Shown: positions 45,880-56,583 of the stretch, piece after piece
How the letters are laid out: each line of letters starts with the position of its first letter
Numbering within the stretch: the first letter of the stretch is position 1
The notes under the pieces: generated by a model
Seen by the model: the letters and a program-made list of their open reading frames with translations, nothing else
Told to the model about the DNA's origin: nothing
Databases searched by the model: none
Translations under genes and position numbers: made by a program
DNA from: Thecaphora thlaspeos
Taxonomy: Eukaryota; Basidiomycota; Ustilaginomycetes; Urocystidales; Glomosporiaceae
Length of the DNA: 64,000 nucleotides
Assembly: GCA_900291925.1 (NCBI GenBank)
Contig: UWYS01000004.1
Coordinates: 682,001-746,000, forward strand
Direction of reading: 5' to 3'

Positions 45880-47348
45880 GGCTGCGTTGTGAGAGACGCC
45901 TTCGAAGCTGGACGGCACGCCGTTGGAGCGGGTGTAGGGATCGTGCGAGCTGGTGGCGGCGCTGTTGGGGGCGAAGCGTGACGAGATGTGCGCGTTTGAC
46001 TCGTGCTTAGGACATAGAACTGGGTGCACAGAGCTCTGTCTGTACTATCTCACCGATACGCAGCAATGCGAAGGCAGGGTCGGATGATGCGCGCAGGCCC
46101 TAGCACTAGGGAGATGACGGAAGCAGCGGCAGAGATAGAAAGGCGGGTCGATAGGTTGAAGGGTGGCTGCGCTGGCGTTGCGGGAACAGAGCAAACGCGG
46201 ATGGGGGGAGGGGGGGGGCGGTTGGAAGAGCAGCAAGTGGTGGAGGAGAGGTGGCAGGTGGCGGGTGGCGCTTGTTGGATATGTGTGCCGCTACAAAGGA
46301 AGCCACGGGCGAAGGCTGAACGAAGGGAGTGCAAGAGAGGCAGGACCAAGGAAGGAGGGGAGCACATTGCGCACCGCCGGGCAAGGGCGGCCGGCTACAG
46401 AGAGAGAGAGAGTACTTTGTGTATGGATGTAGTACAGTTACAGTACATATGGCCTCACGCAACCGGCGGGCGACGACGGACGGCAGCGGGGGAGAGTTTA
46501 GGCCTGGAGGCCATAGAGAGAGAGTGGCAGGTTGCGTGCGAGCGCAGCGCAGGCGACGAGGCGGCAGGATGCGATGCCATATAGAGATGGGCCGACACCT
46601 TCAAACACCGCCATGCGTCGACTCTCGCTCGTCGTCCTGTGTACAGTATGTATTTGTGGCCTTTTGTTGAGATGCTCGGGCTGCCAAAGTGCTGTACGTA
46701 AGTAGAGTAACTACATAGTGGCCTTTTGTCCATCAGCTCAGCGCTGCCGAAGAAAAGGGTCTCCTTTTCGCGCCGACCATCGGCAGCATCGTCGTCGTCA
46801 ACCGGCGCACCGCCCTCTTTCTGTCGCCATCCTGCTTCATCCTTTCCTCCCACACAACTACATCTTAGGCCGCCTTCTGACATCGACCGCGTCGATGCAG
46901 GTGCTATCGAGTGGCGTGAGGTGGGCAGTCGACGGTCTCCTTCTTCGCTCCGTCGCTGGCTTCGTTTGGCCAACGTCGGGCAGGCGGTGTACGTCAAAGG
47001 CGACGCAAAGCTTGCTTGCTGACGTGTCCTTGCCTCGCCGCGCTCGCCCTCCTTCACGCGGTCGGTCGAGACCGTCGCGCGGCCTGCCCGCCAGTCGTCG
47101 GATATGCGGCGCAGGCCTACATGTATCGTACGACTGGCGACGCCTGCCCTTCAGGCTTCTTTATTGGGACGCGAGTAATAATGTAAAGAGGACCCTTTCG
47201 CGTCAGTGTGACACGAACGCGTAGGCTCAGCGTCTCTCTACAATAGGACAAGAGCAAGCCGGGCACACACAGAAATTCAAATGATCAACTTCCGCCTCTC
47301 TCTCGCCATGCATCGCGTTTCACCATGTCCTAGACCGCCGCTTCCACA
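45880..47348. other. Gap between AP-1 beta gene 3' end and KRE6-like promoter
   Basis: About 1.5 kb. On the minus strand a GTGAGA donor at 46053 and an AACAG acceptor ending at 45962 could bound a leader intron containing a two-codon upstream frame (46007-46015). A G-rich run lies near 46203-46220, an AG microsatellite near 46400-46411, and TACAGTAC at 46439-46446. No gene is supported. Confidence 0.5.
46007..46015 (-). promoter_or_regulatory. Minimal upstream open frame (ATG-TCC-TAA) in the KRE6-like leader
   Basis: A start codon followed by one sense codon and a stop, about 130 nt upstream of the chosen KRE6 start. It lies inside the possible leader intron, so it would matter only in unspliced transcripts. 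Confidence 0.35.
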
Positions 47349-49623
47349 TTAACGCAACAGCTCATCGACATCATCTCGAGGCTTGGGATTGTCCGCCGTA
47401 TACCCCCCGAGTGCACCGCCAAAGTCATCGCCGAGCATCGCGTACGGATCACCGTCGCCCGCCCGCTCGCTCTGATCGTTGGCCGGACGCGCGGCTAGCC
47501 CCGTGTCTCCCTCCTTGATGCTGGGCACCGCCAACGACTGCTGCGATGCTGCGCCGCCGTCCTTCTCGCCGCCGTCAAACCGAGAAAGAGAGGCTTCCGT
47601 CTTTTTGTCTTCAATGTAGGTCGGCGAAGGAGGTCGAGGCGAAGAGGCCACCACCGGCCCTCGCGGTACCGGCTTCGTGTATAGGTGGGCGCTGGCGTAG
47701 CGTCGCGCCGTCTCATCGAGCGCGGGCGAGTCGGGCATGTACTGCGGGAGGGAGAAAGTAGTGCACGGCGATGCTAGAGTCAGATATGGACTGTTTCTCG
47801 TCGCTGCAGCGTGCTCGAGCCAGCCCGCTCAGGCGAAGCCGACAACTCACCCTCGCTTTGGCGTTCCGGATAAAGGTCTGCGGCTGCCGATGAAAGATGC
47901 TTGAGAGGCTCGAGCCGTGCAGCAGCAGCTGGTCCAACAGCTGGCGGTCCATCCTGTCCGTCTCGGTGCTGATCGAAGGCTTGTCGGCGAGCACAATCTC
48001 TCTCGCCGCCTCCGGGTCTGTCGAGAGCAGCCGCCAGTACATGAAGCCTCGATCCCGACAGTCCGGATTCTCGACGTCTTCGGTGGCCCACTTGAGCACC
48101 TTGGGGACCAGTTCGCCGCCCACCGTGGGCCACTTCAGGAAGAGCTTAACGGTGGCGGTCAGTAGCGCAAGCTGCACCGCAACTGGCTCCTCGAGGAACG
48201 AGTAGAGGAAGTCCTCGAGCAGCTCGTCACTGTTCTCGATCCGGTCGGCGTACTGTCCCACGATCCAGATCATGGCCGCCTTGGCCTCGGGCTCATCAAG
48301 CGAGTCGAGGTTTTCACAGAGTGCCGCGATGATCGACTCATAGCGGTTCGGATACTTGCGGAAGATGTCCTTGATCACGACGATGGCCTCCTGGACGACG
48401 TAGTTGACCTTTGTCTGAATCAGCTTGAGGAGAGCCTGAATGCAGCGGTCGGCCGACGGCTCGATCTTGATGGCCAGCCGCCCGATCGAGCGTACCGCCT
48501 TGCGGGAAAAGTCAACGTCGACCTCGGAGGCGTACTCGGCCAGCTCGGCGAGCACCTGCTCAACGTTGCGCTCGTTGGCCAGCCGGTAGATGATCTCGAG
48601 CTTGGCCATCTTGACGTAGATGGGGTCGTTGTACTTGCAAAAGAAGACCTTGACCTCATTTTGCAGCACAATGGGCCTCCGCTGGATGACGAGAAGGATG
48701 TTGCGCAGCGCGACGTACTGCACCTCGGGTCCGGACGAGAGGAGCGTCACGAGGGGTGGGCTGAGCTTGCGGCAGAGGCTCTCCTTGAACTCGGCGCTGG
48801 CGATGTAGTTCATGAGGTAGAGGATCACCTTTGTCGAGGTGAGTACGACAGCCGAATTGGAGTGCTGGAGGCGAACGGCGATGCGCTCGGCCAGGATCTC
48901 TGCGTCGGCAAAGTCGTTCGGGACAAAGAACATGAGCGACTCAAGGATGTAGGTTTGGCCCCACTCGGAGCACTCGTTGAGCGCGTTGACGAGCTTGCTT
49001 GCAATGGTGAGGTTGAGCTTGAGCTGGATGTTGTCGCTGCGCTCCGAGATCTCGGTGAGGGCGGCAACGGCGTTGGCGACGACGGTGGGGTTCGAGTCGG
49101 CGAGGAGGTCGCGGAGCATGCCTATGAAGCCCTGGCGATCGACCATAGCGCGGTCGTGCATGTAGAGCTTGGCGACGCAGATGGCGGCTGTTTTGCGGAC
49201 GTAGGGGTCGCTGTCCTTTAGCGAGTGGCGGAGCGGGTCAATGAGGGCAATGGTAACGGCGGGGACGTGGATGTAGGACATGGTGCGTATGGCGAGGGCA
49301 CGGATGAGCGGATTGCGGTCATTGCAGTCGGAGAGGAAGCCGGGTATGGCGTGTGTGACGAGATCTGGCTTGATGCGGCCGTAGTTAACGAGGTAGAGGT
49401 AGACCATCTTCTTGATCTCGAGGACCTGGATGTTCATGCAGGCGACAACGTCGGTAAAGAGGCCGCTCATGTCGTTGCCCATGGTGGCGTTGGCGATGAT
49501 CTTCTTTAGCGTCGTTTTTTTGCGGACCCAGCCCTTGTCCTTCTTGTCCGCCGAGAGGTCGGCCCTGAGCTCTTGGAGCTTGCCACGCTGGAAGTACTTG
49601 GCATCTTTGCCTGCGTCCGCCAT
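47349..49623 (-). CDS. APL2: AP-1 clathrin adaptor beta subunit (beta-adaptin)
   Basis: Large beta subunit of the AP-1 clathrin adaptor, which sorts cargo between trans-Golgi and endosomes and binds dileucine signals. It has 721 residues in two exons, 49623-47851 and 47741-47349, with a GTGAGT donor and a phase-0 join (NAKAR then YMPDSPALDE). The N-terminus KYFQRGKLQELRADL and KKIIANATMGNDMS, with MVYLYLVNYGR after it, is diagnostic of beta-adaptins. The adaptin trunk of helical repeats fills residues 1-540 (for example AIRTMSYIHVP and PYVRKTAAICVAKLY). The tail is a short hinge and there is no C-terminal ear, as in yeast Apl2 (726 residues). AP-1 rather than AP-2 is favoured by the close match throughout the trunk, but this was not tested. 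The gene diverges from the caprin-like gene. Confidence 0.9.
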
Positions 49624-50279
49624 GTCGGCCGATGGAAGGAGGAGGTGGAGGCAGCGTTGGCGGTGGCGGTGGTGGTGGTGATGTTGGTGTTGGCGATCCT
49701 GCTGCCGCTGCGACGGTTCTGGGACTGCTGATGCAACTAGGGAAGAAGGGGCTCGGTGCAAGAAAGGGCCATGAGGTAGAGGTTGAAAGGCGGCGAGGAG
49801 ACAAAGGGGTCTTCTGTCTCGAGAAGGCCTCGAGGGGGCGGCGGTGAGGCGTGCACGGCCCTCGGCGCCGCTCGCGCTGCCCGAGCCTCTCTCGCACGAG
49901 ATCGCTCGCAACGGGTAGGAGTGGGCGGCGCGCTGGGTTGACTCATCAGCTCTGTCTCTGCCCTCACCCGGCCGGCGCTTGGCAGGGCGCGCGCCGGGCC
50001 CAACGCGCAGAAGCTCACCACTGCACGCTGGCTGCACCCGTTCCGTCCCTTCTTTCATCCTGCTTCTCCCTTCCCTCGTTCTACCTTCCTCCCTTCCGCC
50101 CGCTACTCATCCTGCCCAGCTTCCTCGCACCTTTTCGCGCTACAGCTACGACACCCAAACTCGTCTCACTACCCGTCTCCACGTTGTACCGCTCCAGACA
50201 CGCGCCCACCGATCCAGCTCGGAGCTCGCGCTTACAACGACTGCCTCCTTGCGAATCTCTCTCCAGCTGTTCGCCCGCC
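49624..50279. other. Divergent promoter, AP-1 beta and caprin-like genes
   Basis: About 650 nt. GTG/CCA-rich simple sequence sits next to the AP-1 start (about 49632-49700). The last 250 nt before the caprin-like start are pyrimidine-rich on the plus strand. No gene is supported. Confidence 0.55.
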
Positions 50280-52313
50280 ATGGCCTCCAAGATCATCCCG
50301 GGAGCACCTTCCCCTTCTTCAGCTTCAAAGTCCAAGAAGAAGAGCAAGAAATCCTCATCAACCCCGTCGGCTTCCGCTGCTCCTCCTTCCGGCGCTACGC
50401 CTATCGTCGACGCCGCCTCGGCAGCGCTTATAGAGCAGTCGCCCGCTGGCCATACAGAGGTGGCTTTCGAGCTCAAGGTCAGCCGCAAAGACCTCTCCGA
50501 CAAGGCAGAGAAGCACACCGCCATCGCCGCCGTTGAAGCAGTAGAGGGCCACTCGACACCGACCGCGTCATCAGCAACATCAGCAGCACCAGCACCAGCA
50601 CCGACAGCAGCACGGCCCACCGGCAAGCCCGAGCGCAGCGCTATACAGACCCTGATCGTCAAGCGCTCCACCGTCGTCCGCAAGAAGATCCAGCGCATTC
50701 AGGCGTACCGGGACCTCGACAGGTCCAAGCTCAATCCGGAACAGGTGCGCAACCTCGACGCCAAGCCCTCGTTTGAAGCGGTCCACCACGAGCTTCAGGA
50801 GCTCGGCAAGAGCATCGAGGCCATCGAGCGAAAGGACAAAGAGGCGGCCGCTGCCCACGCCGCCGAGGCCAAGAACGAAGTCGAGCAGTCCGCCAAGTCC
50901 CGCATCGTCCTCCTCCTGCAGTTCCTCCATCTCTTTAATCTCTACTTCCTCAACCAGGCCCGCGACCCTTCCTTTGCTCCAAAGGCGGAAATGCCCGCAG
51001 CGTTGCAGAACGCCACCGGCCAGCAGGTGGCAGCCCTCGGCAAGATCTTTGACCAGCTCGCTAACGGACCGCTCGAGGGAGGCCATGGCGATGCGTTCGA
51101 GGTCCTAGCCAGCATCGATTCGGGCTCTGAGGACGAAGTGCTGCCGGATGTCACCTGTAAGTCGCTCGTGCAGCACTGTAGGGATATCAATGCCGGCTTC
51201 ATATGCTGATGTTTCACTATCATCTCGCTACGCTGCTGATTCTGTCTTCCAGATGCGACGATACGATCGATGATCCTGCAGCTGACGGCTCTTCCGGCCA
51301 AGCCCGAGCAGGGGGCGGCGGGGTCGGGAGCTGACCAGTCGCCTGGCATGACGACACCCGGAGCGGCAGCGGCCCCGCTCATGATGTTCATGCAGGCTGA
51401 CGAGGTTGCCGAGACGGGTGCAAAGAAGGACACGGTCGATGACGTCGCCCGCGACGCCTCCGTCGTTGCCCAACTGGACCAGAGCGAGGAGCCCGAAGGT
51501 GGCGCCCCAGAGCCGGCCGTGGCCGTCGAGACGCCTGCCATGGCGGGCGAGCAGGGAGGCAAGGGCGTCATCCTGGGCTCAGAGGAGCCGACCGATGCGG
51601 CGGCTGACGGCACTGCAGCCGCTGCGGTCGACGAACCTGTCAACACCACCGAGGTTGCCCCGACCACCAAGTCGCCGGAGCACGAGGTCAAGGAGGCAGT
51701 CGGCGTCGCGGCAAAGGGATTGACGATTGCCTCGGGCTTCAACTGGGCCGACGATGCCGACCTATCAGAGGCGCTCGTTTTCCCCAGCACAACTTCTTCC
51801 TCGGCGACGCAGTTTAACACCCCGATGGGAAGCAGCACGCCCGTACCTGCTGAAGGCAGCAGCAGTGACGCCGCCACACCCCCCGCACCCGCCCTCGCAT
51901 CGTCCTCCTCGCCCTCTGCGCCCGTCGCCAACAGGGAGAGGAAACCGCGCAACGGCCAGACCGGCGGTCGCGGCGGCGGTAATGCCGGACAAAGGAACGG
52001 CCACGGATCGACACAAAGGTTTCCGGCACCGAAACCGCAGCCGATCGTAGACGAGGACGGCTTCATCCTGCAGGAGAGCAAGAGGAGCAGGATGCTCGCC
52101 AACCAACAGCAACGAAGGCCGGAGGGCCCGAGGGGCCGAGGAGGCGGCCGAGGCGGCGGTGTTGGAGGAAGGGGAGGACGTGGCGGTACGCCGGGATCGG
52201 GAACAGGAAATGGATCGACGAGGCAAAGCAACAACGCAGACGGCGCAAGAAGCAAGGCGCCCAGGAGGGGACGAGCGGCCGCACCGGACGGCGCCAATGC
52301 GAATACGGCATAA
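50280..52313 (+). CDS. Caprin-like RGG-box RNA-binding protein
   Basis: It has 645 residues in two exons, 50280-51156 and 51253-52313, with a GTAAGT donor and a phase-1 join (DVT then YATIRSMILQL). A low-complexity N-terminus with a Lys/Ser cluster leads into a predicted helical region (about 130-270) containing KKIQRIQAYRDLDRSKLNPE and AVHHELQELGKSIEAIE. This recalls the caprin-1 dimerisation region, where a coiled segment is followed by a conserved LNxxQ stretch. The middle is acidic and Ala/Pro/Thr-rich. The C-terminus (about 525-645) is Gly/Arg-rich with RGG and RGRGG repeats, typical of RNA-binding and condensate-forming proteins. Within it, DEDGFILQESKR is the only ordered-looking motif. 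The ortholog is uncertain; a translation or mRNP role is inferred. The stop converges with eEF3, 605 nt away. Confidence 0.7.
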
Positions 52314-52918
52314 TGAGGACGACATGGCTGTAGCTACGGTGCGAAGGTGTTTTGCAATCCATGGCCATGAGGCTATCACTCACTCAAATACTTCCTGACC
52401 GCCTCGCATCGAGGTAGGTATGCTTTGTAAGTGTCTGCACGAACACAACGGGTCAATGCAGGAAGGTCGGCAGTAGTCGTTCGCGTGCGTGCAAAGGCCC
52501 ACTGATAGGCCCACTGACAACGTCGCCCGTCCTCGCTGGCGGTGGCTGGCGGCGTCCAGAGTGACAGATGAGGTACACTCAGAAGAATGAGATGGTAATG
52601 GTTGTGGTCATGAAGGGAAGTGACATCTACGGTACAGAGGGTAAAGGGGCTCCGCTCTCCCTTTAATTCCCAAGTCACGTGCCCGTCCAATTGGTACCGC
52701 AGAGCTTTTCGGAGGCACGAACACAAAAGACAGCGACGGCGGCGACGACGATGCACGTACAAGTGTGGTGAATCGTATAATCTATTTTGGTTGAGGATCA
52801 TTGTCACACTGCGATGCGGAATCTGAATGGTACAACAAATGAAACACAGGGGAAGCCAGACAAGAGGAAAAGCCGCCTCTATCCGACGTGCGCCTCGCGG
52901 CTAAGGTAGAGAACTCCT
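52314..52918. other. Convergent 3' gap, caprin-like gene and eEF3
   Basis: About 600 nt between facing stops. It should hold both 3' untranslated regions. I see no gene or repeat. Confidence 0.55.
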
Positions 52919-55900
52919 TCAAAGGTCCTCAAGGTCGTCATCATCATCGGCCGCGCCAACCTTCTTCTTCGCCAGACGCTTCTTCCTCTCGTCACGCTTG
53001 CTGACCTTCTTCTCCTTCTTCTTGTATGCCGGGTTGGAGATCTTGTTGCCCATCGCGTCAAGAATGTGTTCCGGCTCCTCACCTCCTTCGTCAAGCTTGG
53101 TGCCCTTGGCGTTGGTCTCCTGCCAGTCGTGGCCGGATGCGACGAGGGTGCCGTTGTCCATGCTCCAGATCTCCTTGCACGTGTTCTCGGAGAACTCCTT
53201 CGAGTGAGTGATGATGGCGACACCGCCCTGGTACGACTCAATCGCCTTGATGAGGGCGGCGAGCGACTCACGGTCGAGGAAGTTGGTGGGTTCGTCGAGG
53301 ATGAGGATGTGGGGTTTGCGCCACGTCGCGGCACCGAGGACGACCTTGACCTTCTGACCACCCGAGAGACCGCGCATGGTGTTGTGCGAGGTGAACTCGC
53401 GCTCGAGGCCGAAGTCCTCGAAGTGCTTCTCGATCTCCTTGCGGACGAGGGGTCGGAGCATACCAGCGCGCTGGGCCTCCTTCGAGTCGACGGCCATGAC
53501 CTTCTTCTCGAAACCGCGCTTGAGAAGCTCGTCGCGCGACATCCAGATGTTCTCTGTCGACGACATGTTCTTGAACGATACCTCGTACTGGAACGAGTTC
53601 TTGAGCTTCTTTCGGCCGACGATCTCGTCGATGACGCGCTTGACGCCCTCGTGGATGTAGATCTCGCCCTGCTTCATGGCGGCCTTCTCCTCCTCCGAGA
53701 CCTGTCGGGTAGCCTTCATGTGCTCCTCGAGATCCTCACCCGTCTGGTAGCGCCATAGCATGTAGTCGAGCGGCGTCTTGTCGAGGTGCTGGTCGATGTG
53801 GTGGAACGCGTGCTGGGCGACGTAGCCGATGACCAGGTTAGGGTGCTTCCACGCCTCGCCCTGGTTGGGCTCGGTGTCGCCGACGACGAGCTTGACGAGC
53901 GTCGACTTGCCGGAGCCGTTGGGTCCGAGGATGGCGACACGCGACGCGAGCGAGAGCTGGAGCGAGACACCCTTGAGTTGCGGCTCGGGAGTGCCGGGGT
54001 ACTGGAAGTGAACGTCCTTCATCTTGACGAGCGACTTCTCCTTGGTCTTGACACCGTCGAGCAACGGCGGGTCGGGAAGCTTGAAGCTGTAGTCGTCGCC
54101 GGTGTTGAGCTCGGCGTACGCCTTGGCTTCGGGGACGCGTTTGACGAAAGCGTCCAGGTTGCCGGGGTATCGCTTGATCTTGAAGCGGTTGAGGTGGAGG
54201 ATGTCAGTGCAGACGTTGTTAAGGAAGCCCGAGTCGTGCGAGACAATGATGGCCGTCGCGGTGGTGAGGTTGGCGAGGTAGTCGGTGATCCACTTGACGT
54301 TGACAACGTCAAGGTGGTTGGTCGGCTCGTCGAGCAGCAGGATGTCGGCCTTGAAGAGGATGGCGCGCGCGAGGGCGACCTTCATCTTCCAACCACCGGA
54401 GAGACCGGCGATGGGCGAGGCCTGACGCTTGTCGTCGAAGCCCATCTCACGGAGCGTCGAGGTGGCATCGTCGCGGGTGATGTTGAGGCGCTCATCGGCC
54501 ATGATGTAGTCGATGATCGAGATCAGGCCCTCGGAGCCGTCGAGGTCGTGCTCGACGTACCAGGTGCGGACGACGTCGGGCGAAGGGAAGCCCTCGACCT
54601 GTCCGTTCGTGATGGCACGCATCAGCGTCGACTTGCCGGAACCGTTTCGTCCGCAGAGACCGTAGCGGTGGCCACGCTTGAGGCGGAGGGTGGCGGTGTT
54701 GAGCAGGATCTTGGCACCGTAAGCGAGCGAGAACTGGCAGTTGCACAGGTCCTCACCCTCCTCCTCGTCGTCGAAGATCTCAACCTCCTCGCCGGACTCC
54801 TTGGCAAGCTCGTTGAGCAGCTCCTTGACAACAGTACTGGCCTTCTCGGCGTTGGCGCCCTTGGCGAGGGTGACATAGGGGACGAGCGCAGACTCCCACT
54901 CGGTCGGCTCAAAGTCGCGCGCGTTGGTGAGGTTGGCAGCGAGCTGGCCGATGTAGGCGGTGAGCTGCTCCCGGGCAGAGAGCTTCTGGGCCTCGAAGGC
55001 CTTGACGACCGAGGCGGTGACCTTCTTGACGTCGGCCTCCTCGAGGGGCTTGGCGTCGGAGCCGTCACCGGTGACATTGCCGACCTGGCGGAGGGTGGCA
55101 ATGGCGCGGTTGACAACCGAACGGGCCTCCGGGTCGGCAATAGTGGGCTCGATCTTGACGAGGCCGGGGAGGAGCTTGGGGAGGAAAGGTCGAACGGTGC
55201 GCTCATTGTCGACGAGCTTGGTCATGTTGTCAATGATGACAGCAACCTTGCGCTTGGTCGCGGTGGGGCGCTCCGAGAGACCGCGCGAGAGCAGGGGAAC
55301 CATGAGGGCGAGCGTGGGGCTGTCTACCTCCTGGACGAAGGTGGTGGCCGAGAGCAGCATGATTGTCTTAGGAACCTCCTCGACGGGGTGGATGAGTGAG
55401 TTGATGAGGGCGGGGATGAAGCGCTCAATGTCCTTGTTCGAGATGAGCGCGCAGAGCTTGGTGAGCGCGGCGCGCGAAGCCTTCTGCACGTCCGACTTGG
55501 TGTCCCAAATCACCTCGGTCATGACGGGGATGATTTCGGGCATGTGGGCAGCGATGCGGTCGGGGCAGGCGACGACCATCTCCTCGAGGAGAGCGATGCA
55601 GCCGGTCTTGACCTGCCACTTGCCGGCAGTGCGAGCCTGGCTGAGGAGGACCTTGAGCACCTGGGGGGCGGCCCAGTTGGACATGACCTGGACGTAGCTC
55701 TTGAGAGCATCAAGCGCAGCCTTCTGGACGGTCTTCTCCTTATCGCCCATCGCCTCGACAATAGCGGTGAGGACGTTCTCGTAGATGAACGGCTCGACCT
55801 CGTGGCCGACGCCCTGCTCGCAGAGCGACGAGATGAGCGCGCAGGCGCCCTCGCGGCCAGCCGCGTTCTTCTTGTCGCCGAGACCCTTAAGGATGACCTT

Positions 55901-56134
55901 CTCAATGCCGAGGTCAGCGAGAGCGGCAGGACCCTCGATCTTGACAAGGTTCGTCAGCTCCTGGACGGCCTCCTTGTCGGCCGAAGAGAGGAGACGCTGG
56001 ACGTCGACCTTGGCCTCCTTCTCCTCGGCGGCGGCGCCGCTCTTGGCGGCACCGGCAGCAGAAGAGCCCTTGATGTCCTTGGCGGGGACAGTGGCAGGGA
56101 CGCCAGCAGCGGCAGGAGTTGCGGCGGGAGCCAT
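52919..56134 (-). CDS. TEF3: Translation elongation factor 3 (eEF3), ABC-F ATPase
   Basis: Ribosome-bound ATPase, essential in fungi, that helps release deacylated tRNA from the E site. It has 1071 residues in one coding exon (yeast 1044). HEAT repeats fill about residues 60-370 (for example RIAAHMPEIIPVMTEVIWD). A four-helix region follows. ABC1 has Walker A GRNGSGKST (about 495-503), signature LSGGWKMK and Walker B ILLLDEPTNHLD. ABC2 has GPNGSGKST, the eEF3-specific chromodomain-like insertion, LSGGQKVKV and ILILDEPTNFLD. The Lys-rich C-terminus (KKEKKVSKRDERKKR) matches the ribosome-binding tail. Codon use is strongly biased, as in very highly expressed genes. The ATG at 56134 (CAACATGGC) was chosen over the longer open frame because that frame starts at a probable leader-intron donor (GTGAGT at 56284) with an acceptor ending at 56152. 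Confidence 0.97.
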   Translation of the reverse strand: MAPAATPAAAGVPATVPAKDIKGSSAAGAAKSGAAAEEKEAKVDVQRLLSSADKEAVQELTNLVKIEGPAALADLGIEKVILKGLGDKKNAAGREGACALISSLCEQGVGHEVEPFIYENVLTAIVEAMGDKEKTVQKAALDALKSYVQVMSNWAAPQVLKVLLSQARTAGKWQVKTGCIALLEEMVVACPDRIAAHMPEIIPVMTEVIWDTKSDVQKASRAALTKLCALISNKDIERFIPALINSLIHPVEEVPKTIMLLSATTFVQEVDSPTLALMVPLLSRGLSERPTATKRKVAVIIDNMTKLVDNERTVRPFLPKLLPGLVKIEPTIADPEARSVVNRAIATLRQVGNVTGDGSDAKPLEEADVKKVTASVVKAFEAQKLSAREQLTAYIGQLAANLTNARDFEPTEWESALVPYVTLAKGANAEKASTVVKELLNELAKESGEEVEIFDDEEEGEDLCNCQFSLAYGAKILLNTATLRLKRGHRYGLCGRNGSGKSTLMRAITNGQVEGFPSPDVVRTWYVEHDLDGSEGLISIIDYIMADERLNITRDDATSTLREMGFDDKRQASPIAGLSGGWKMKVALARAILFKADILLLDEPTNHLDVVNVKWITDYLANLTTATAIIVSHDSGFLNNVCTDILHLNRFKIKRYPGNLDAFVKRVPEAKAYAELNTGDDYSFKLPDPPLLDGVKTKEKSLVKMKDVHFQYPGTPEPQLKGVSLQLSLASRVAILGPNGSGKSTLVKLVVGDTEPNQGEAWKHPNLVIGYVAQHAFHHIDQHLDKTPLDYMLWRYQTGEDLEEHMKATRQVSEEEKAAMKQGEIYIHEGVKRVIDEIVGRKKLKNSFQYEVSFKNMSSTENIWMSRDELLKRGFEKKVMAVDSKEAQRAGMLRPLVRKEIEKHFEDFGLEREFTSHNTMRGLSGGQKVKVVLGAATWRKPHILILDEPTNFLDRESLAALIKAIESYQGGVAIITHSKEFSENTCKEIWSMDNGTLVASGHDWQETNAKGTKLDEGGEEPEHILDAMGNKISNPAYKKKEKKVSKRDERKKRLAKKKVGAADDDDDLEDL

Positions 56135-56151
56135 GTTGGAAATTTTCGCTT

Positions 56152-56284
56152 CTGCGGGCAGCGCGAGAAAGACGTAGATGATGTTTGAGGTATCGTCGCC
56201 GTCAGCAAGGTGGGTTCTTCCCGGGTATTGTGCAGCCGCTGCTCGAGCAAGCCCAATAATGGAGCGACGTCGTCCAGGACTCAC
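56152..56284 (-). other. Probable 5' leader intron of eEF3
   Basis: On the minus strand a GTGAGT donor (after AAAG) begins at 56284 and a GCAG acceptor ends at 56152, 18 nt before the eEF3 ATG. The length of 133 nt fits the other introns here. Leader introns are common in highly expressed fungal translation genes. Transcript evidence is lacking. Confidence 0.55.
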
Positions 56285-56545
56285 CTTTCCGGGGGGAGGG
56301 CGATGAGATACGGAGGCTGGTTTACTGTTCCCTTAGTGTAGGGACAGGTCTACACTGGCGATCGTCGGGCAAGTGACGATCAATGTGTAGCGGGGCACCG
56401 GGATAGGACGGTGACGATTGGTGCTGGTTGCTTGCAGAGAAGGCAAGGATACTACCAGTTGGTGGTGCTGGGAGTACAAAGGAAAACGAAGATGATGGTG
56501 TGCCTGAGGTGGCGTGGTATCGATGATGGGAGAAGGGAAAGGAGG

Positions 56546-56583
56546 AAGGGGGAAGGGGGAAGGGGGAAGGGGGAAGGGGGAAA
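56546..56583. repeat. GGGGGAA heptamer repeat in the eEF3 promoter
   Basis: About five tandem GGGGGAA units, giving a long pyrimidine tract (TTCCCCC) on the eEF3 coding strand roughly 410-450 nt upstream of its start. Such CT tracts are common in strong fungal promoters. Confidence 0.8.
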
